Assembly (NCBI RefSeq): GCF_003846175.1
Contig: NZ_ML123045.1
Coordinates: 3,012-67,011, forward strand
DNA length: 64,000 nucleotides
Direction: 5' to 3'
Origin: Streptomyces sp. ADI95-17
GTDB taxonomy: Bacteria > Actinomycetota > Actinomycetes > Streptomycetales > Streptomycetaceae
Below, piece after piece: positions 8,350 to 17,210 of this stretch. The translations under genes were made by a program, and so were the position numbers. The notes beneath the pieces are model-generated. The model was not told the DNA's origin, did no database searches, and saw nothing but the letters and a program-made list of their open reading frames with translations. Numbering within the stretch: the stretch's first letter is position 1; every line of letters starts with the position of its first letter.

Positions 8350-9210
8350 TCACAGCACTGCGTCGAGGAACTCGCGCGTACGTTCGTGCTCCGGGTCGGT
8401 GAAGATTTTTTCCGGCGGGCCGGATTCGATCACCTGCCCGGAGTCGAACATCAGTACCGTCTCCGAGACGTCACGGGCGAAATTCATCTCGTGGGTCACG
8501 CAGAGCATCGTGATGTCGGTGTTCCTGGCGATATCGCCCAGCAGCTCCAGCACCCCGGCCACCAGCTCCGGGTCGAGCGCCGACGTCACCTCGTCCAGCA
8601 GCAGGATCTCCGGCTCCATCGCCAGGGCGCGCGCGATGGCTACCCGCTGTTGCTGCCCCCCGGAGAGCTGGGAGGGATGGGCGTCGATCTTCGCGGAGAG
8701 CCCGACCAGGTCCAGCAGCTCCCGGGCGCGGGCCTCCGCCTCCTCGCGGTCCTTGCCCAGCACGTTGACCGGCGCCTCGGTGATGTTCTGCAGCACCTTC
8801 ATGTTGGGGAAGAGATTGAACTGCTGGAAGACCATGCCGATCTTCTTCCGGGCCTCGCGCAGATGCTTCTCCGGCGCCGGCTTCAGCACCCCGGCAGGCG
8901 TCCTGACGTGGGACAGCGGACTGCCGTCCACCCAGATCACGCCGTCGCTGACCTTCTCCAGCGTCATCAGCAGCCGCAGGATGGTGGTCTTGCCCGAGCC
9001 GCTGGGCCCGATCAGGGTGATGTGCTCGCCGCGCCGCACCGAGAAGTTCAGCCCGTCGAGGACGACATGGTCGCCGTACCGCTTCACCACGTCGTCGAAG
9101 CGGACCAGCGGATGGCCGGTCTCCGGCGCGACGGCCGGCGCGGCGCCCGGTGCGGCGTCCGCGGGCGCCACGTCCGCCGTCTTCTGCAGGGGGAGGGGTT
9201 CAGTGGCCAA
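8350..9210 (-). CDS. ehuA: polar amino-acid/ectoine-type ABC transporter ATPase (EhuA-like)
   Basis: 286 aa. Walker [10 protein letters not shown] (about residues 73-81), signature [16 protein letters not shown], Walker [16 protein letters not shown] and switch [12 protein letters not shown] are complete. The subtype is the GlnQ/HisP-like PAAT importer ATPase. Its start overlaps the end of the preceding permease gene by 11 bp, so it is the last gene of a four-gene importer operon. The ehu name rests on gene order and on the similarity of the binding protein to EhuB; other amino-acid-like substrates are possible. Confidence 0.8.
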   Translation of the reverse strand: MATEPLPLQKTADVAPADAAPGAAPAVAPETGHPLVRFDDVVKRYGDHVVLDGLNFSVRRGEHITLIGPSGSGKTTILRLLMTLEKVSDGVIWVDGSPLSHVRTPAGVLKPAPEKHLREARKKIGMVFQQFNLFPNMKVLQNITEAPVNVLGKDREEAEARARELLDLVGLSAKIDAHPSQLSGGQQQRVAIARALAMEPEILLLDEVTSALDPELVAGVLELLGDIARNTDITMLCVTHEMNFARDVSETVLMFDSGQVIESGPPEKIFTDPEHERTREFLDAVL

Positions 9211-9841
9211 GACGCTTCTCCAGCTTTCTCATCAGCAGCGAGGTGGGGTAGCTCGCGACCAGGAAGACCAGGCCGGCGAGCGTGAACGCCTCGGTGTACG
9301 CGAAGTGGTCGGCGCCGTACTTACGGGCCTCGAAGACCATTTCCTGCACCGTGATCACGGCGAGGAACGGCGTCTCCTTGAACATCGAGATCGCGTAGTT
9401 GCCGAGGGCGGGCAGCACATTGCGCACCGCCTGCGGCAGGATCACGGCCTGCCAGGTCCGCCGGGGTCCGAGCGAGAGCGCCCGGCAGGCCTCCCACTGG
9501 CCCTTCGGCACACTGTCGATCCCGGCGCGGTACACCTCGGAGGTGTAGGCGGCGTAGTGGATGCCCAGCACCACGATGCCGATCGTCAGCGGCTCCACCG
9601 AGGTGAACAGGGCCGCCGCGCCGACCAGTTGGACGAGCAGCGGGGTGGACCGGACGAACTCCGTCACGGCCCGCACCGGCACCGTCACGAACCTGCTCGG
9701 GGCCCGGCCGGCGACCGCGACGGCCAGCCCCAGGACCGCGGCGACGAGTGTGCCGAGCACCGTCGCGAGCAGCGTGACCCGGAAGCCTTCGAGCAGCAGG
9801 GGCAGGGCGTCACCGGCCGCGTTCCAGTCGAAACCGTTCAC
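9200..9841 (-). CDS. ehuD: ABC transporter permease (EhuD-like)
   Basis: 213 aa, about five transmembrane helices, of the HisM/GlnP PAAT permease family. It has the EAA-type loop [46 protein letters not shown], which docks to the ATPase. Its start overlaps the end of the upstream permease by 4 bp (ATGA), giving translational coupling and a heterodimeric channel. Confidence 0.8.
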   Translation of the reverse strand: MNGFDWNAAGDALPLLLEGFRVTLLATVLGTLVAAVLGLAVAVAGRAPSRFVTVPVRAVTEFVRSTPLLVQLVGAAALFTSVEPLTIGIVVLGIHYAAYTSEVYRAGIDSVPKGQWEACRALSLGPRRTWQAVILPQAVRNVLPALGNYAISMFKETPFLAVITVQEMVFEARKYGADHFAYTEAFTLAGLVFLVASYPTSLLMRKLEKRLGH

Positions 9842-10578
9842 CGGGCACCTCCCGGGACGGAGGCGACGGCCTCGGTGGCGCTGCGGCTGCGCAGCAGCGA
9901 ACCCGCGCCGGTGGGCAGCCCGAGCCGCCGCTTGGCGCCCCGCTCCAGCAGGTTCATCAGCAGGGTCAGCGCGTACGCCAGCACGAAGTAGACGGCCAGC
10001 AGGGTCAGGTACGCGGTGAGCGTCTCACCGGTACGGTCGCGCAGCTGCTGGACCACGGTCATCAGGTCGGCCGCGGAGATCAGCCACAGCAGCGGGGTGC
10101 ACTTCAGCAGCTGGATCAGCAGATTGGTGAAGGACGGGATCATCTGCACCCAGGCCTGCGGAAGGACCACCTTCCGCATCCGGTGCAGCGGCGACATGTT
10201 CAGCGCGACGGCCGCCTCGTACTGGCCGCGCGGCACGGAGCCGATCGCCCCGCGCACCACCTCGGCGCCGTACGCGCCGTAGTTGAGCCCGAAGGCGACG
10301 ACGCCGCAGAGCAGCGGGTCCAGCTGATAGCCCGTCAGTGTAGGCATCGCGTAGTAGAGCCAGAACAGCTGGATGTACAGCGAGGTGCCGCGGAAGAACT
10401 CCACGACCACCCGCGAGGTGCCGCGCAGCACCAGCAGCCGGCTGATCGACATCAGACCGAGGACGAACGACAGCAGCAGCGCGGCCAGCGCGCCCAGCAC
10501 GGTGGCTTCGAGGGTCACCCACAACCCCGAGCGCACCTGCGGGAGTTCGTCGAAGAAGGCGGAGAAGAAATCACTCAT
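9838..10578 (-). CDS. ehuC: ABC transporter permease (EhuC-like)
   Basis: 246 aa, the second PAAT-type permease, with the EAA loop [47 protein letters not shown]. It lies 19 bp downstream of the substrate-binding lipoprotein gene and overlaps the next permease by 4 bp. It should pair with the other permease to form the import channel. Confidence 0.8.
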   Translation of the reverse strand: MSDFFSAFFDELPQVRSGLWVTLEATVLGALAALLLSFVLGLMSISRLLVLRGTSRVVVEFFRGTSLYIQLFWLYYAMPTLTGYQLDPLLCGVVAFGLNYGAYGAEVVRGAIGSVPRGQYEAAVALNMSPLHRMRKVVLPQAWVQMIPSFTNLLIQLLKCTPLLWLISAADLMTVVQQLRDRTGETLTAYLTLLAVYFVLAYALTLLMNLLERGAKRRLGLPTGAGSLLRSRSATEAVASVPGGAR

Positions 10579-10597
10579 GCGGTGCGGTCCGTCCCTG

Positions 10598-11500
10598 TCA
10601 GCCCTTGCACAGATCGGCCGTCTTCAGCGTGGCCGGCGGGAGCTCGGTGGCGGAGAAGCCGTACTCCTGGAGCAGCGACACATAGCGGGACCGGTCCGAG
10701 ACGATCTTCTTCAGCTCGCGGTTGAAGGCGTCCCGCAGGTCCTCGTTGCCCTTGCGGAAGACGGCGCCGCCGGGGCTGTACTGCTTGGTGCCGTCCAGCT
10801 CCGGCACGAACGGCTCGGTGACCTCGGTCTCCGGGTTGGTCTTCGCCAGCCAGCGCAGCGAGATGCCGGTGAGCAGGAACGCGTCGATCCGGCCGCCCTT
10901 GACGGCGTCGGCGCCGTCCTGCGGCTTCTGCAGCGTCTTGACCTTGTCGCCGGCGATGCCGGCGCTCTCGGCGTACTTGCCCTCGACGGCGCCCGACATG
11001 ACGCCGACGGTGATCCCGGCGGCCTTCGCGGACGCCAGGTCGGTGACCTTCTTCGGGTTGCCCTTCTTCACCATCAGCGCGGTCGGCGAGATGAACTCGG
11101 GCTCGGAGAACAGGGCGTTGGCGCAGCGTTCGGGTGTGATCGCCATTCCGGCGCTGACCACGTCGTACTTGCCCGCCTGGAGCCCGGGGATCAGACCGTC
11201 CCACTCGGAGAGGGTGGGCTTGAGCTCATCGACGCCGAGCGCCTTGAAGATCTCCCGGTGCAGCGTGGGCGCCTCGCCCTTGAGCTGCTTGCCCTCCAGG
11301 TAGCCGTACGGGGCCTCGTTGGCGTACGCGACCCGGACGAAGCCCTGCTTGCGGAGCTTTTCGAGCGCACCCGCACCGTCCGCGGAGCCGGCGGCGGTCT
11401 TGCTGCACGCGGAGAGCAGGCCGGGGACGACGAGCAGGCCGCCCACGGCCGCCGATCGGTTCAGGAAGCCCCGGCGGGACAGGTTCGGGAAGTCAGCCAT
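10598..11500 (-). CDS. ehuB: extracellular substrate-binding lipoprotein of the ectoine-type ABC transporter (EhuB-like)
   Basis: 300 aa from ATG 11500, with AGGAG about 10 nt upstream; an in-frame TTG at 11509 is less likely. The N-terminus SRRGFLNRSAAVGGLLVVPG ends in LLSAC, that is, a twin-arginine motif plus a lipobox, so it is probably a Tat-exported lipoprotein. The type-II periplasmic-binding fold shows VRVAYANEAPYGYL, LIPGLQAGKYDVVSAGMAITPERC and KVKTLQKPQDGADAVKGGRIDAFLLTG. The ANEAPYGY, IPGLQAGKYD and AITPERC stretches resemble EhuB (ectoine/hydroxyectoine binding). The actual ligand needs testing. Confidence 0.78.
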   Translation of the reverse strand: MADFPNLSRRGFLNRSAAVGGLLVVPGLLSACSKTAAGSADGAGALEKLRKQGFVRVAYANEAPYGYLEGKQLKGEAPTLHREIFKALGVDELKPTLSEWDGLIPGLQAGKYDVVSAGMAITPERCANALFSEPEFISPTALMVKKGNPKKVTDLASAKAAGITVGVMSGAVEGKYAESAGIAGDKVKTLQKPQDGADAVKGGRIDAFLLTGISLRWLAKTNPETEVTEPFVPELDGTKQYSPGGAVFRKGNEDLRDAFNRELKKIVSDRSRYVSLLQEYGFSATELPPATLKTADLCKG

Positions 11501-11634
11501 GGTTCGCAATCTCCTGGAGGGATCGAACAGTCCGGACAGGGGAGGCGCCTGCCCGATCCCGGACGTCTATGCAGGGAGCGAGAGCATGTAATCGAAAGGT
11601 GGCCGGAATGTGACCTTCCCGAGTCCGGTCGGGG

Positions 11635-11670
11635 CCAGGCCGGGCCGGGCCGGGCCGGGCAGGGCAGGGA
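11635..11670 (+). repeat. short GGCC-rich simple repeat
   Basis: The 183-bp gap between the ehuB start and the dehydrogenase stop contains several tandem copies of a GGGCC-type unit. No gene or clear promoter is visible there apart from the ehuB ribosome site. Confidence 0.6.
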
Positions 11671-11683
11671 CGGGCGTGGCCGG

Positions 11684-12655
11684 CTACTCGCCCGGCTGCT
11701 CGCCCGGTTCCCGTACGGGGACGTAACCGCGCTGCTTGTCCACCACGTTGGGCAGGGGCTCCCCGGCCGCCCAGAGTTCGTACATCGCCACGAACTGCTC
11801 GCTCAGGCGGTCCCGCCAGCCCGCCGTGTCGCCGCTCATGTGCGGCGACACGATCAGGTCCGGTACGTCCCACAGCGGGCTCTCCGGCCCCAGGGGTTCC
11901 CGCTCGAACACATCGAGCGCCGCGCCCGCGATCCAGCGCCTGCGCAGCGCTTCGGCCAGATCGTCCTCGACGACCAGCGGCCCGCGCCCCACATTGATGA
12001 AGCGGGCCGAGGGCTGCATCAGCCCGAAGAACCGGGCGTCGAACATGGCGCGGGTCGACCCGGTCAGCGGGGCCGCGCAGATCACCCAGTCGGCCAGGGC
12101 GGTCAGCCGGTCCAGGTCCTCGGTGCCGTGGATGGTGCGCCGCGCGGTGCGCCCCACCAGCGCCACCTGTACCCCCAGCGCGATCAGCAGCCTGGTGATC
12201 TCCCGCCCGATCGGGCCGGCGCCGACGACCACCGCGCGGCTGCCCGCGAGCCGGGTGCTCTCACGGTGGCGCCACTGCCGTCGTCGCTGGAGCTCCAGCG
12301 TGCCGGGGAGATCCTTCGCGAACGCCAGCACCAGTCCGGTCACGTACTCGGCGATGGGCCGCTCGAAGATGCCCCGGGCGTTGGTCACGACCGTGTCCGA
12401 GGCCGTCAGCTCCGGGCAGAGCAGCCGGTCCACCCCCGCGCTCGCGGTGTGCACCCAGGCCGGGCGCGGTCCCTTGCCGGGCCAGACCTTCCGTACCGCT
12501 TCGGAGGCGAAGTCCCACACCAGCAGCACATCGGCTTCCGGGAGCCGGGCGGCGAGTCCGGCCTCGTCCGTGTACCGGATGCGGGCCCGGCCGGTCAGCC
12601 GGCCGAGACGCGGCGACGGGTCGGTGTCCAGGACGAGCAGGGTGGGCTCTGGCAT
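11684..12655 (-). CDS. D-2-hydroxyacid dehydrogenase (NAD-dependent)
   Basis: 323 aa from ATG 12655 (GGAGCG upstream). The Rossmann motif is VVVGAGPIGREITRLLIALG (about residues 150-169). Family catalytic elements are present: an Arg near ICAAPLTGSTRAMFDARFF, FINVGRGPLVVEDDLAEAL, and the His in PDLIVSPHMSGDTAGW. The enzyme interconverts a 2-keto acid and a D-2-hydroxy acid; the substrate is unknown. It lies just upstream of ehuB on the same strand and divergently from the racemase-fold gene, so the three may process an imported compound together (inference). Confidence 0.88.
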   Translation of the reverse strand: MPEPTLLVLDTDPSPRLGRLTGRARIRYTDEAGLAARLPEADVLLVWDFASEAVRKVWPGKGPRPAWVHTASAGVDRLLCPELTASDTVVTNARGIFERPIAEYVTGLVLAFAKDLPGTLELQRRRQWRHRESTRLAGSRAVVVGAGPIGREITRLLIALGVQVALVGRTARRTIHGTEDLDRLTALADWVICAAPLTGSTRAMFDARFFGLMQPSARFINVGRGPLVVEDDLAEALRRRWIAGAALDVFEREPLGPESPLWDVPDLIVSPHMSGDTAGWRDRLSEQFVAMYELWAAGEPLPNVVDKQRGYVPVREPGEQPGE

Positions 12656-12819
12656 GAGAGACGGTCGCTCCGCTGCGTCTGGGGAGGTGCGGTGCGACCA
12701 CGCTCGCACTCGCCTCCGGCCCCGTCAACAGGTCACAGCAGAGGTCACGACATATGGGGGAATACTTGGATGGAGCGGGGTGAAAGGTCGCAGCCGACGA
12801 CCGGAAAGAGAACGGGAGC

Positions 12820-12876
12820 GCCGGACAGCGCCAGGAAGGCCGGACAGCGCCAGGAAGGCCGGACAGCAACAGGAAG
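12820..12876 (+). repeat. three 19-bp tandem repeats before the racemase-fold gene
   Basis: Three copies of GCCGGACAGC(G/A)(C/A)CAGGAAG lie head to tail, and a fourth partial copy runs into the start codon. Each copy contains AGGAAG, so the last one doubles as the ribosome site of the gene at 12884. Confidence 0.85.
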
Positions 12877-12883
12877 GGCGGAC

Positions 12884-13687
12884 ATGACGACCGTCGGATT
12901 TCTCTACCCGGGCCACTTCGCGGAGGACGACTTCCCGCGGATGGAGATCCTGCTCGACGCCGTCCGGCTGGTGGTGAACCGCACCGAAGTCGACGACGAC
13001 GCCTACCGGATCGACGCGCTGATCCGGACCGGCGCGCCCGAGCACCTGGCCGCCGGGGTGGAGGAGCTGCAACGCGCCGGCGTCGAGGCCGTCGTCTGGG
13101 CGAGCGGCGCCGGCAGCTTCCTGTACGGCTGGGAGGGCGCCCATGAACAGACCGCCGCCCTGGCCCGCGCGGCCGGTGTGCCCGCCTCCAGCACCTCGTT
13201 CGGCTTCGCCCACGCGGTGCGGGAGCTGGGTGCCGACCGGGTCGCCGTCGCCTCCACCTATCCCGAGCGGATCACCGCCCTGTTCGCCGAGTTCCTGCAC
13301 GCCGCGGGCCTCGGCGTGGCCGTCACCCGGGCCGCCGGGCTCGAATCGGCCGCCGAGGCCGCCGCCTGGGACCTGGACCGGGTGAAGGAGCTGGCCGCCG
13401 CCGCCGACCGGCCGGAGGCGGACGTGGTGCTGCTGCCCGACACCGCACTGCACACCGCGGGGCACGAGGCGGAGCTGGAGGAGCTCCTCGGCAAACCGGT
13501 CCTCACCGGCAACCAGGTCACCGTCCGCGAGGGCCTCCGCCTGGCCCGCCGCCGCGCGTGGTCCCCGAGCCTGGGCAGGCTCTTCGCCGAACGGGAGGCG
13601 CCCCCGGCCCCGGTCGCCGCCTGGGGCGAGGGCCGGGAACGCGCACACAGCGGGAGGCGGGCCCTGCCCGGAGACGTACGGGAATAA
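12884..13687 (+). CDS. Asp/Glu racemase-fold protein (maleate isomerase / EutA-like) lacking cysteines
   Basis: 267 aa from ATG 12884 (AGGAAGGG upstream). The pattern VGFLYPGHFAEDDFPRME..., GVEAVVWASGAGSFLYGWEGA, AVRELGADRVAVASTYPERI and PVLTGNQVTVREGLRLA fits the maleate cis-trans isomerase / arylmalonate decarboxylase / EutA branch of the Asp/Glu racemase superfamily. Family members normally use one or two Cys, one near the (A/C)SGxGSF motif and one near SGNQ. Here the first position is Ser/Gly, the second is Thr (LTGNQ), and the whole protein has no Cys. It may be a non-racemising relative or use other residues. EutA homologues occur in ectoine-utilisation clusters, which fits the neighbouring ehu-like importer. 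Confidence 0.75.
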   Translation: MTTVGFLYPGHFAEDDFPRMEILLDAVRLVVNRTEVDDDAYRIDALIRTGAPEHLAAGVEELQRAGVEAVVWASGAGSFLYGWEGAHEQTAALARAAGVPASSTSFGFAHAVRELGADRVAVASTYPERITALFAEFLHAAGLGVAVTRAAGLESAAEAAAWDLDRVKELAAAADRPEADVVLLPDTALHTAGHEAELEELLGKPVLTGNQVTVREGLRLARRRAWSPSLGRLFAEREAPPAPVAAWGEGRERAHSGRRALPGDVRE

Positions 13688-13813
13688 GGCGTACGGGAAT
13701 AACCGGAGACAACCTCCTGTTAGGCGCTTGAAGACACAGGACAGCAGGACAGCAGGACGTACGGGTCGGACGTACGAGCCCGACGCAGGCGCATCACCGA
13801 AAGAGGCCAGGAC

Positions 13814-14911
13814 GTGGACGAGATTCGAGGCGACGAGATCCGTGGCAAGGCGGAGGGAACGGCCACCGTTCCGCTCTCCGTGCTGGACCTGGTGACCGTC
13901 GGGCAGGGCCGCACCGCCTCCCAGGCGCTGCGCACCTCCGTGGACATCGCGCGGCTCGCCGAGCGCCGCGGATTCCACCGCTACTGGGTGGCCGAGCACC
14001 ACTCGATGCCCGGTGTCGCCTCCTCCTCGCCCGCCGTGATCCTGGCCCACCTCGCCGCGCACACCGAGCGCATCAGGCTCGGCTCCGGCGGCGTGATGCT
14101 GCCCAACCACGCACCGCTCGTCATCGCGGAACAGTTCGGCACCCTGGAGGCCATGGCCCCCGGCCGCATCGACCTCGGCCTCGGCCGCGCCCCCGGCACC
14201 GACGGCGCGACGGCGGCCGCCCTGCGCCGCAGCGACCGGCTGAACGAAGGGGCGGACGACTTCCCGCAGCAGCTCGCCGAGCTGACCCGGTTCCTGGACG
14301 ACGACTTCCCCGACGGGCACCCCTACGCCCGTATCCACGCGGTCCCCGGCCCGGTCCAGGCCACGGCCGAGGGCGGCGTGCAGTCGCCGGCCCGCCCGCC
14401 GCTCTGGCTCCTCGGCTCCTCCGGCTTCAGCGCCCGGCTGGCCGGTGTGCTCGGTCTGCCCTTCGCCTTCGCCCACCACTTCTCGGCCCAGAACACGATC
14501 CCGGCGCTCGACCTGTACCGGGAGTCGTTCCGGCCGTCCGCGGTGCTCGACGCCCCGTACGCCCTGATCGGCGTCGCGGCCCTGGCCGCCGACGACGAAC
14601 GCGAGGCCCGCCGCCAGGTGCTCTCCGGTGCCCTGTCCATGGTCCGGCTGCGCACCGGCCGCCCCGGTCTGGTCCCGACGCCCGAGGAGGCGGAGGCGTA
14701 CGCCTTCAGCCCGATGGAGCGTGAGTTCGTCGACGGCTGGCTCACCAACATCGTCCACGGCACGGCGGACGAGGTCCGTACCGGCCTCGACGACCTGGCC
14801 AAGCGCACCGGCGCCGACGAGCTCATGATCACCGCCAACGCCCACGGCGGCGAGGCGAGGCTGCGCAGCTACGAACTGATCGCGGACGCGTACGGGCTGC
14901 CCACGGACTGA
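13814..14911 (+). CDS. luciferase-like (LLM class) flavin-dependent oxidoreductase
   Basis: 365 aa from GTG 13814. The fold markers are [109 protein letters not shown], the typical N-terminal half of MsnO8-type LLM enzymes. They use reduced FMN and O2. The first ~14 residues ([14 protein letters not shown]) are an odd repeat and may be an over-long start. It is 126 bp downstream of the racemase-fold gene in the same direction; the gap holds short GGACAGCA/GGACGTACG repeats. The substrate is unknown. Confidence 0.88.
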   Translation: MDEIRGDEIRGKAEGTATVPLSVLDLVTVGQGRTASQALRTSVDIARLAERRGFHRYWVAEHHSMPGVASSSPAVILAHLAAHTERIRLGSGGVMLPNHAPLVIAEQFGTLEAMAPGRIDLGLGRAPGTDGATAAALRRSDRLNEGADDFPQQLAELTRFLDDDFPDGHPYARIHAVPGPVQATAEGGVQSPARPPLWLLGSSGFSARLAGVLGLPFAFAHHFSAQNTIPALDLYRESFRPSAVLDAPYALIGVAALAADDEREARRQVLSGALSMVRLRTGRPGLVPTPEEAEAYAFSPMEREFVDGWLTNIVHGTADEVRTGLDDLAKRTGADELMITANAHGGEARLRSYELIADAYGLPTD

Positions 14912-14959
14912 TCCGGCTCGGGGGCCGTGACGCGCGTCGGCTCCGGTGGCGTCGGTGCG

Positions 14960-16828
14960 TCAGTGCGTCATCGGGCGGGCGCCGATCAGCTCGGCGATCC
15001 GCTCCGGGGCGACCGCGCGCGAGTACAGCCAGCCCTGCCCGGTGTCGCAGCCGATCCTGCGCAGCCGTTCCGCCTGGCCGGCCGTCTCCACGCACTCCGC
15101 GGTGACGGTCAGGCCCAGCCGGTGGGCCAGCTGCACCATCGCCTCGACGATCGTCTCGTCGGCCGGGGAGGGGTGGGCGCCGTCGTCGTAGCGGAAGCCG
15201 CGTACGAACGAACCGTCCAGCTTCAGCACCGAGACCGGCAGCCGGCTCAGATAGGCGAGGTTGGAGTAGCCGGTCCCGAAGTCGTCGATGGCGATCCGCA
15301 CGCCCATCTCGCTGAGCGACTGGAGAGCCTGGATCGGCCGGCCCGCCGAACCCATCACCGCCGACTCGGTCAGCTCCAGCTGGAGCAGCGAGGGGTCCAA
15401 GCCGGTCTCGGCGAGGATCTCCGCGACATCGGTGACCAGGTCGGAGTCCCAGACCTGGCGTACGGCGACATTGACGCTGATGAACAACGGCGGATCGGCG
15501 GGGTGCTCCAGCTGCCAGCGCCGGGCCTGGCGGCAGGCGGACTGGAGCACCCACCGGCCGAGCTGGACGATCGAGCCGTCCTCCTCGGCGATCGCGACGA
15601 ACCGATTCGGCGACAGCATGCCGAACTGCGGGTGGTTCCAGCGGACCAGGGCCTCCACCCCGCGCACGACCCCGTCGGCCATCCCGACCAGCGGCTGGTA
15701 CTCGATGGTGAACTCGCCGCGCTCCACGGCGGGCCGCAGCGTGGACGAGAGCGTCTGCCGGGTCATCCGGTGGGCGTTGCGCTCCGGGTCGAAGACCGTC
15801 CAGCGGGCCTTGCCGTCCGCCTTCGCCCAGTACAGCGTGGTGTCGGCGGCCTGCATCAGACCGGTGGCCGAGGTGCCGGTCACGGCCCGTTCCACCACCC
15901 CGATCGAGGCGGAGACGGAGATCCGGTGCCCGGCCAGGTCGAAGGGCTGCTGGAGTGCGGCGAGCACCGTGCGGGCCAGGTCGGTGAGCTGCTGCGTGCC
16001 GGCCGAGTCCTCGACCAGGATCGCGAACTCGTCGCCGCCGAGGCGCGCCACGAGATGGGCGCCGTCACGGTGCGGGCCGTCCTGGGCCGCGCAGTCGGTG
16101 AGCCGGGCGGCGACGGCGGCGAGCAGCCGGTCGCCGATCCGGTGGCCCATCGTGTCGTTGACGGCCTTGAAGCCGTCCAGATCCAGGTAGCAGAGCCCGA
16201 CCCGGCCGTGGCCGGAGGCGCCGTCGCCGTACGGCGGGGTCTCCAGGACGGCCGAGAGCCGTTCGAAGAACAGCGTCCGGTTGGGCAGCCGGGTCACCGG
16301 GTCGTGCATCTGGAGGTGGCGCAGTCGTTTCTGCAACTCGCGCCGGTCGCTGATGTCCGAGACGGAGAGCAGCATCCGGCGGGGCCCGGCGCCGTCGGAT
16401 GCGCCGGCCTCCTGCTCGGGCATCGGCACGACGGTGACCTCGGCCCACAGTGCCCGCCCGTCGGGGTGCTTGAGCCGGTGGGTGCGGCGGAACCGTGAGC
16501 GCCGGCCGTGCAGCACCTCGCGGTACGCGTGCCAGGTGCGGCCGTCCGCCGCGAGGTCGAGCAGATCGGCCGCGGACTGGCTGGCCAGTGCCGCGGCGGG
16601 GCGGCCGAGCAGAACGCCGAGGGCCTCGTTGGCGGTGACGACCAGGCCCTCGTGATCGACGACGGCCATCGGCAGCGTGGCGGCCAGGAACGCGGCCCGG
16701 TAGCCGTACGGCTCGGATCCACCGGTCCCGGCGAGAGGCCACGCAGTGTGACGCTCCGTGGTCGCCGGTCCTGCGGAATGCCTGGGTGTGCCCGCCGTGG
16801 GCCCGGGCCCTTCGGGGGTTCCGCTCAC
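14960..16828 (-). CDS. PAS-GGDEF-EAL cyclic-di-GMP turnover protein
   Basis: 622 aa if started at GTG 16828, which has GGGAGCGAAC upstream; longer in-frame starts to 17008 are less well supported. A PAS-like domain (residues ~40-160; LPMAVVDHEGLVVTANEALGVLLGR) is followed by a GGDEF domain with intact RLGGDEFAIL (264-268) and an EAL domain with EALVRWNHP (392-394), LQLELTESAVM and IAIDDFGTGYSNLAYLSRL. No RxxD inhibitory site is seen at the usual position before GGDEF. Both synthase and phosphodiesterase sites look intact. In Streptomyces such proteins set c-di-GMP for BldD-controlled development; it resembles RmdA/CdgA in layout but is not assigned to either. Confidence 0.92.
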   Translation of the reverse strand: MSGTPEGPGPTAGTPRHSAGPATTERHTAWPLAGTGGSEPYGYRAAFLAATLPMAVVDHEGLVVTANEALGVLLGRPAAALASQSAADLLDLAADGRTWHAYREVLHGRRSRFRRTHRLKHPDGRALWAEVTVVPMPEQEAGASDGAGPRRMLLSVSDISDRRELQKRLRHLQMHDPVTRLPNRTLFFERLSAVLETPPYGDGASGHGRVGLCYLDLDGFKAVNDTMGHRIGDRLLAAVAARLTDCAAQDGPHRDGAHLVARLGGDEFAILVEDSAGTQQLTDLARTVLAALQQPFDLAGHRISVSASIGVVERAVTGTSATGLMQAADTTLYWAKADGKARWTVFDPERNAHRMTRQTLSSTLRPAVERGEFTIEYQPLVGMADGVVRGVEALVRWNHPQFGMLSPNRFVAIAEEDGSIVQLGRWVLQSACRQARRWQLEHPADPPLFISVNVAVRQVWDSDLVTDVAEILAETGLDPSLLQLELTESAVMGSAGRPIQALQSLSEMGVRIAIDDFGTGYSNLAYLSRLPVSVLKLDGSFVRGFRYDDGAHPSPADETIVEAMVQLAHRLGLTVTAECVETAGQAERLRRIGCDTGQGWLYSRAVAPERIAELIGARPMTH

Positions 16829-17210
16829 CGTTCGCTCCCGCCGTGCAGTTCTGTCCTGAACAGGTGTGGCCGGACTGGCCCGCCGCGTGGATCGCCTGGG
16901 TCGGAGGCGGAAACCACGTGGGAAAGCCTGGTGAAGCATAGAGGCTGGTGCGTCGGCCGTTCCAGCGCCAGACCCTTCCACGCCCCGCGTGCGCCCCGCA
17001 TGGGTCATTCGCGCATGGTTCCGATTTGCCCATAACCGATCATTTCCGAGTGATTACTTTTCCCCGTGATGCCTCGTTGATCGATTGTGACTTTCTGTGA
17101 GGGTTGGGGCCCCGGTCGGCCGCTGACTCGACTGGGGCAGCTCAACAGGACGAAAGCTTCGAACCAGCACAGGGTGAGTGGGTGACCGCAGCTCGCACCC
17201 GGAGGTGGAT

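Noticed and set aside
12710..12883. Short tandem repeats considered as a CRISPR array
   Set aside because: Units are directly adjacent, without unique spacers; no Cas genes apart from a Cas4-like nuclease 10 kb away that belongs to a helicase operon.
13736..13785. GGACAGCA/GGACGTACG short repeats as an operator array
   Set aside because: Only two to three imperfect units with no symmetry; too weak to call as regulatory.
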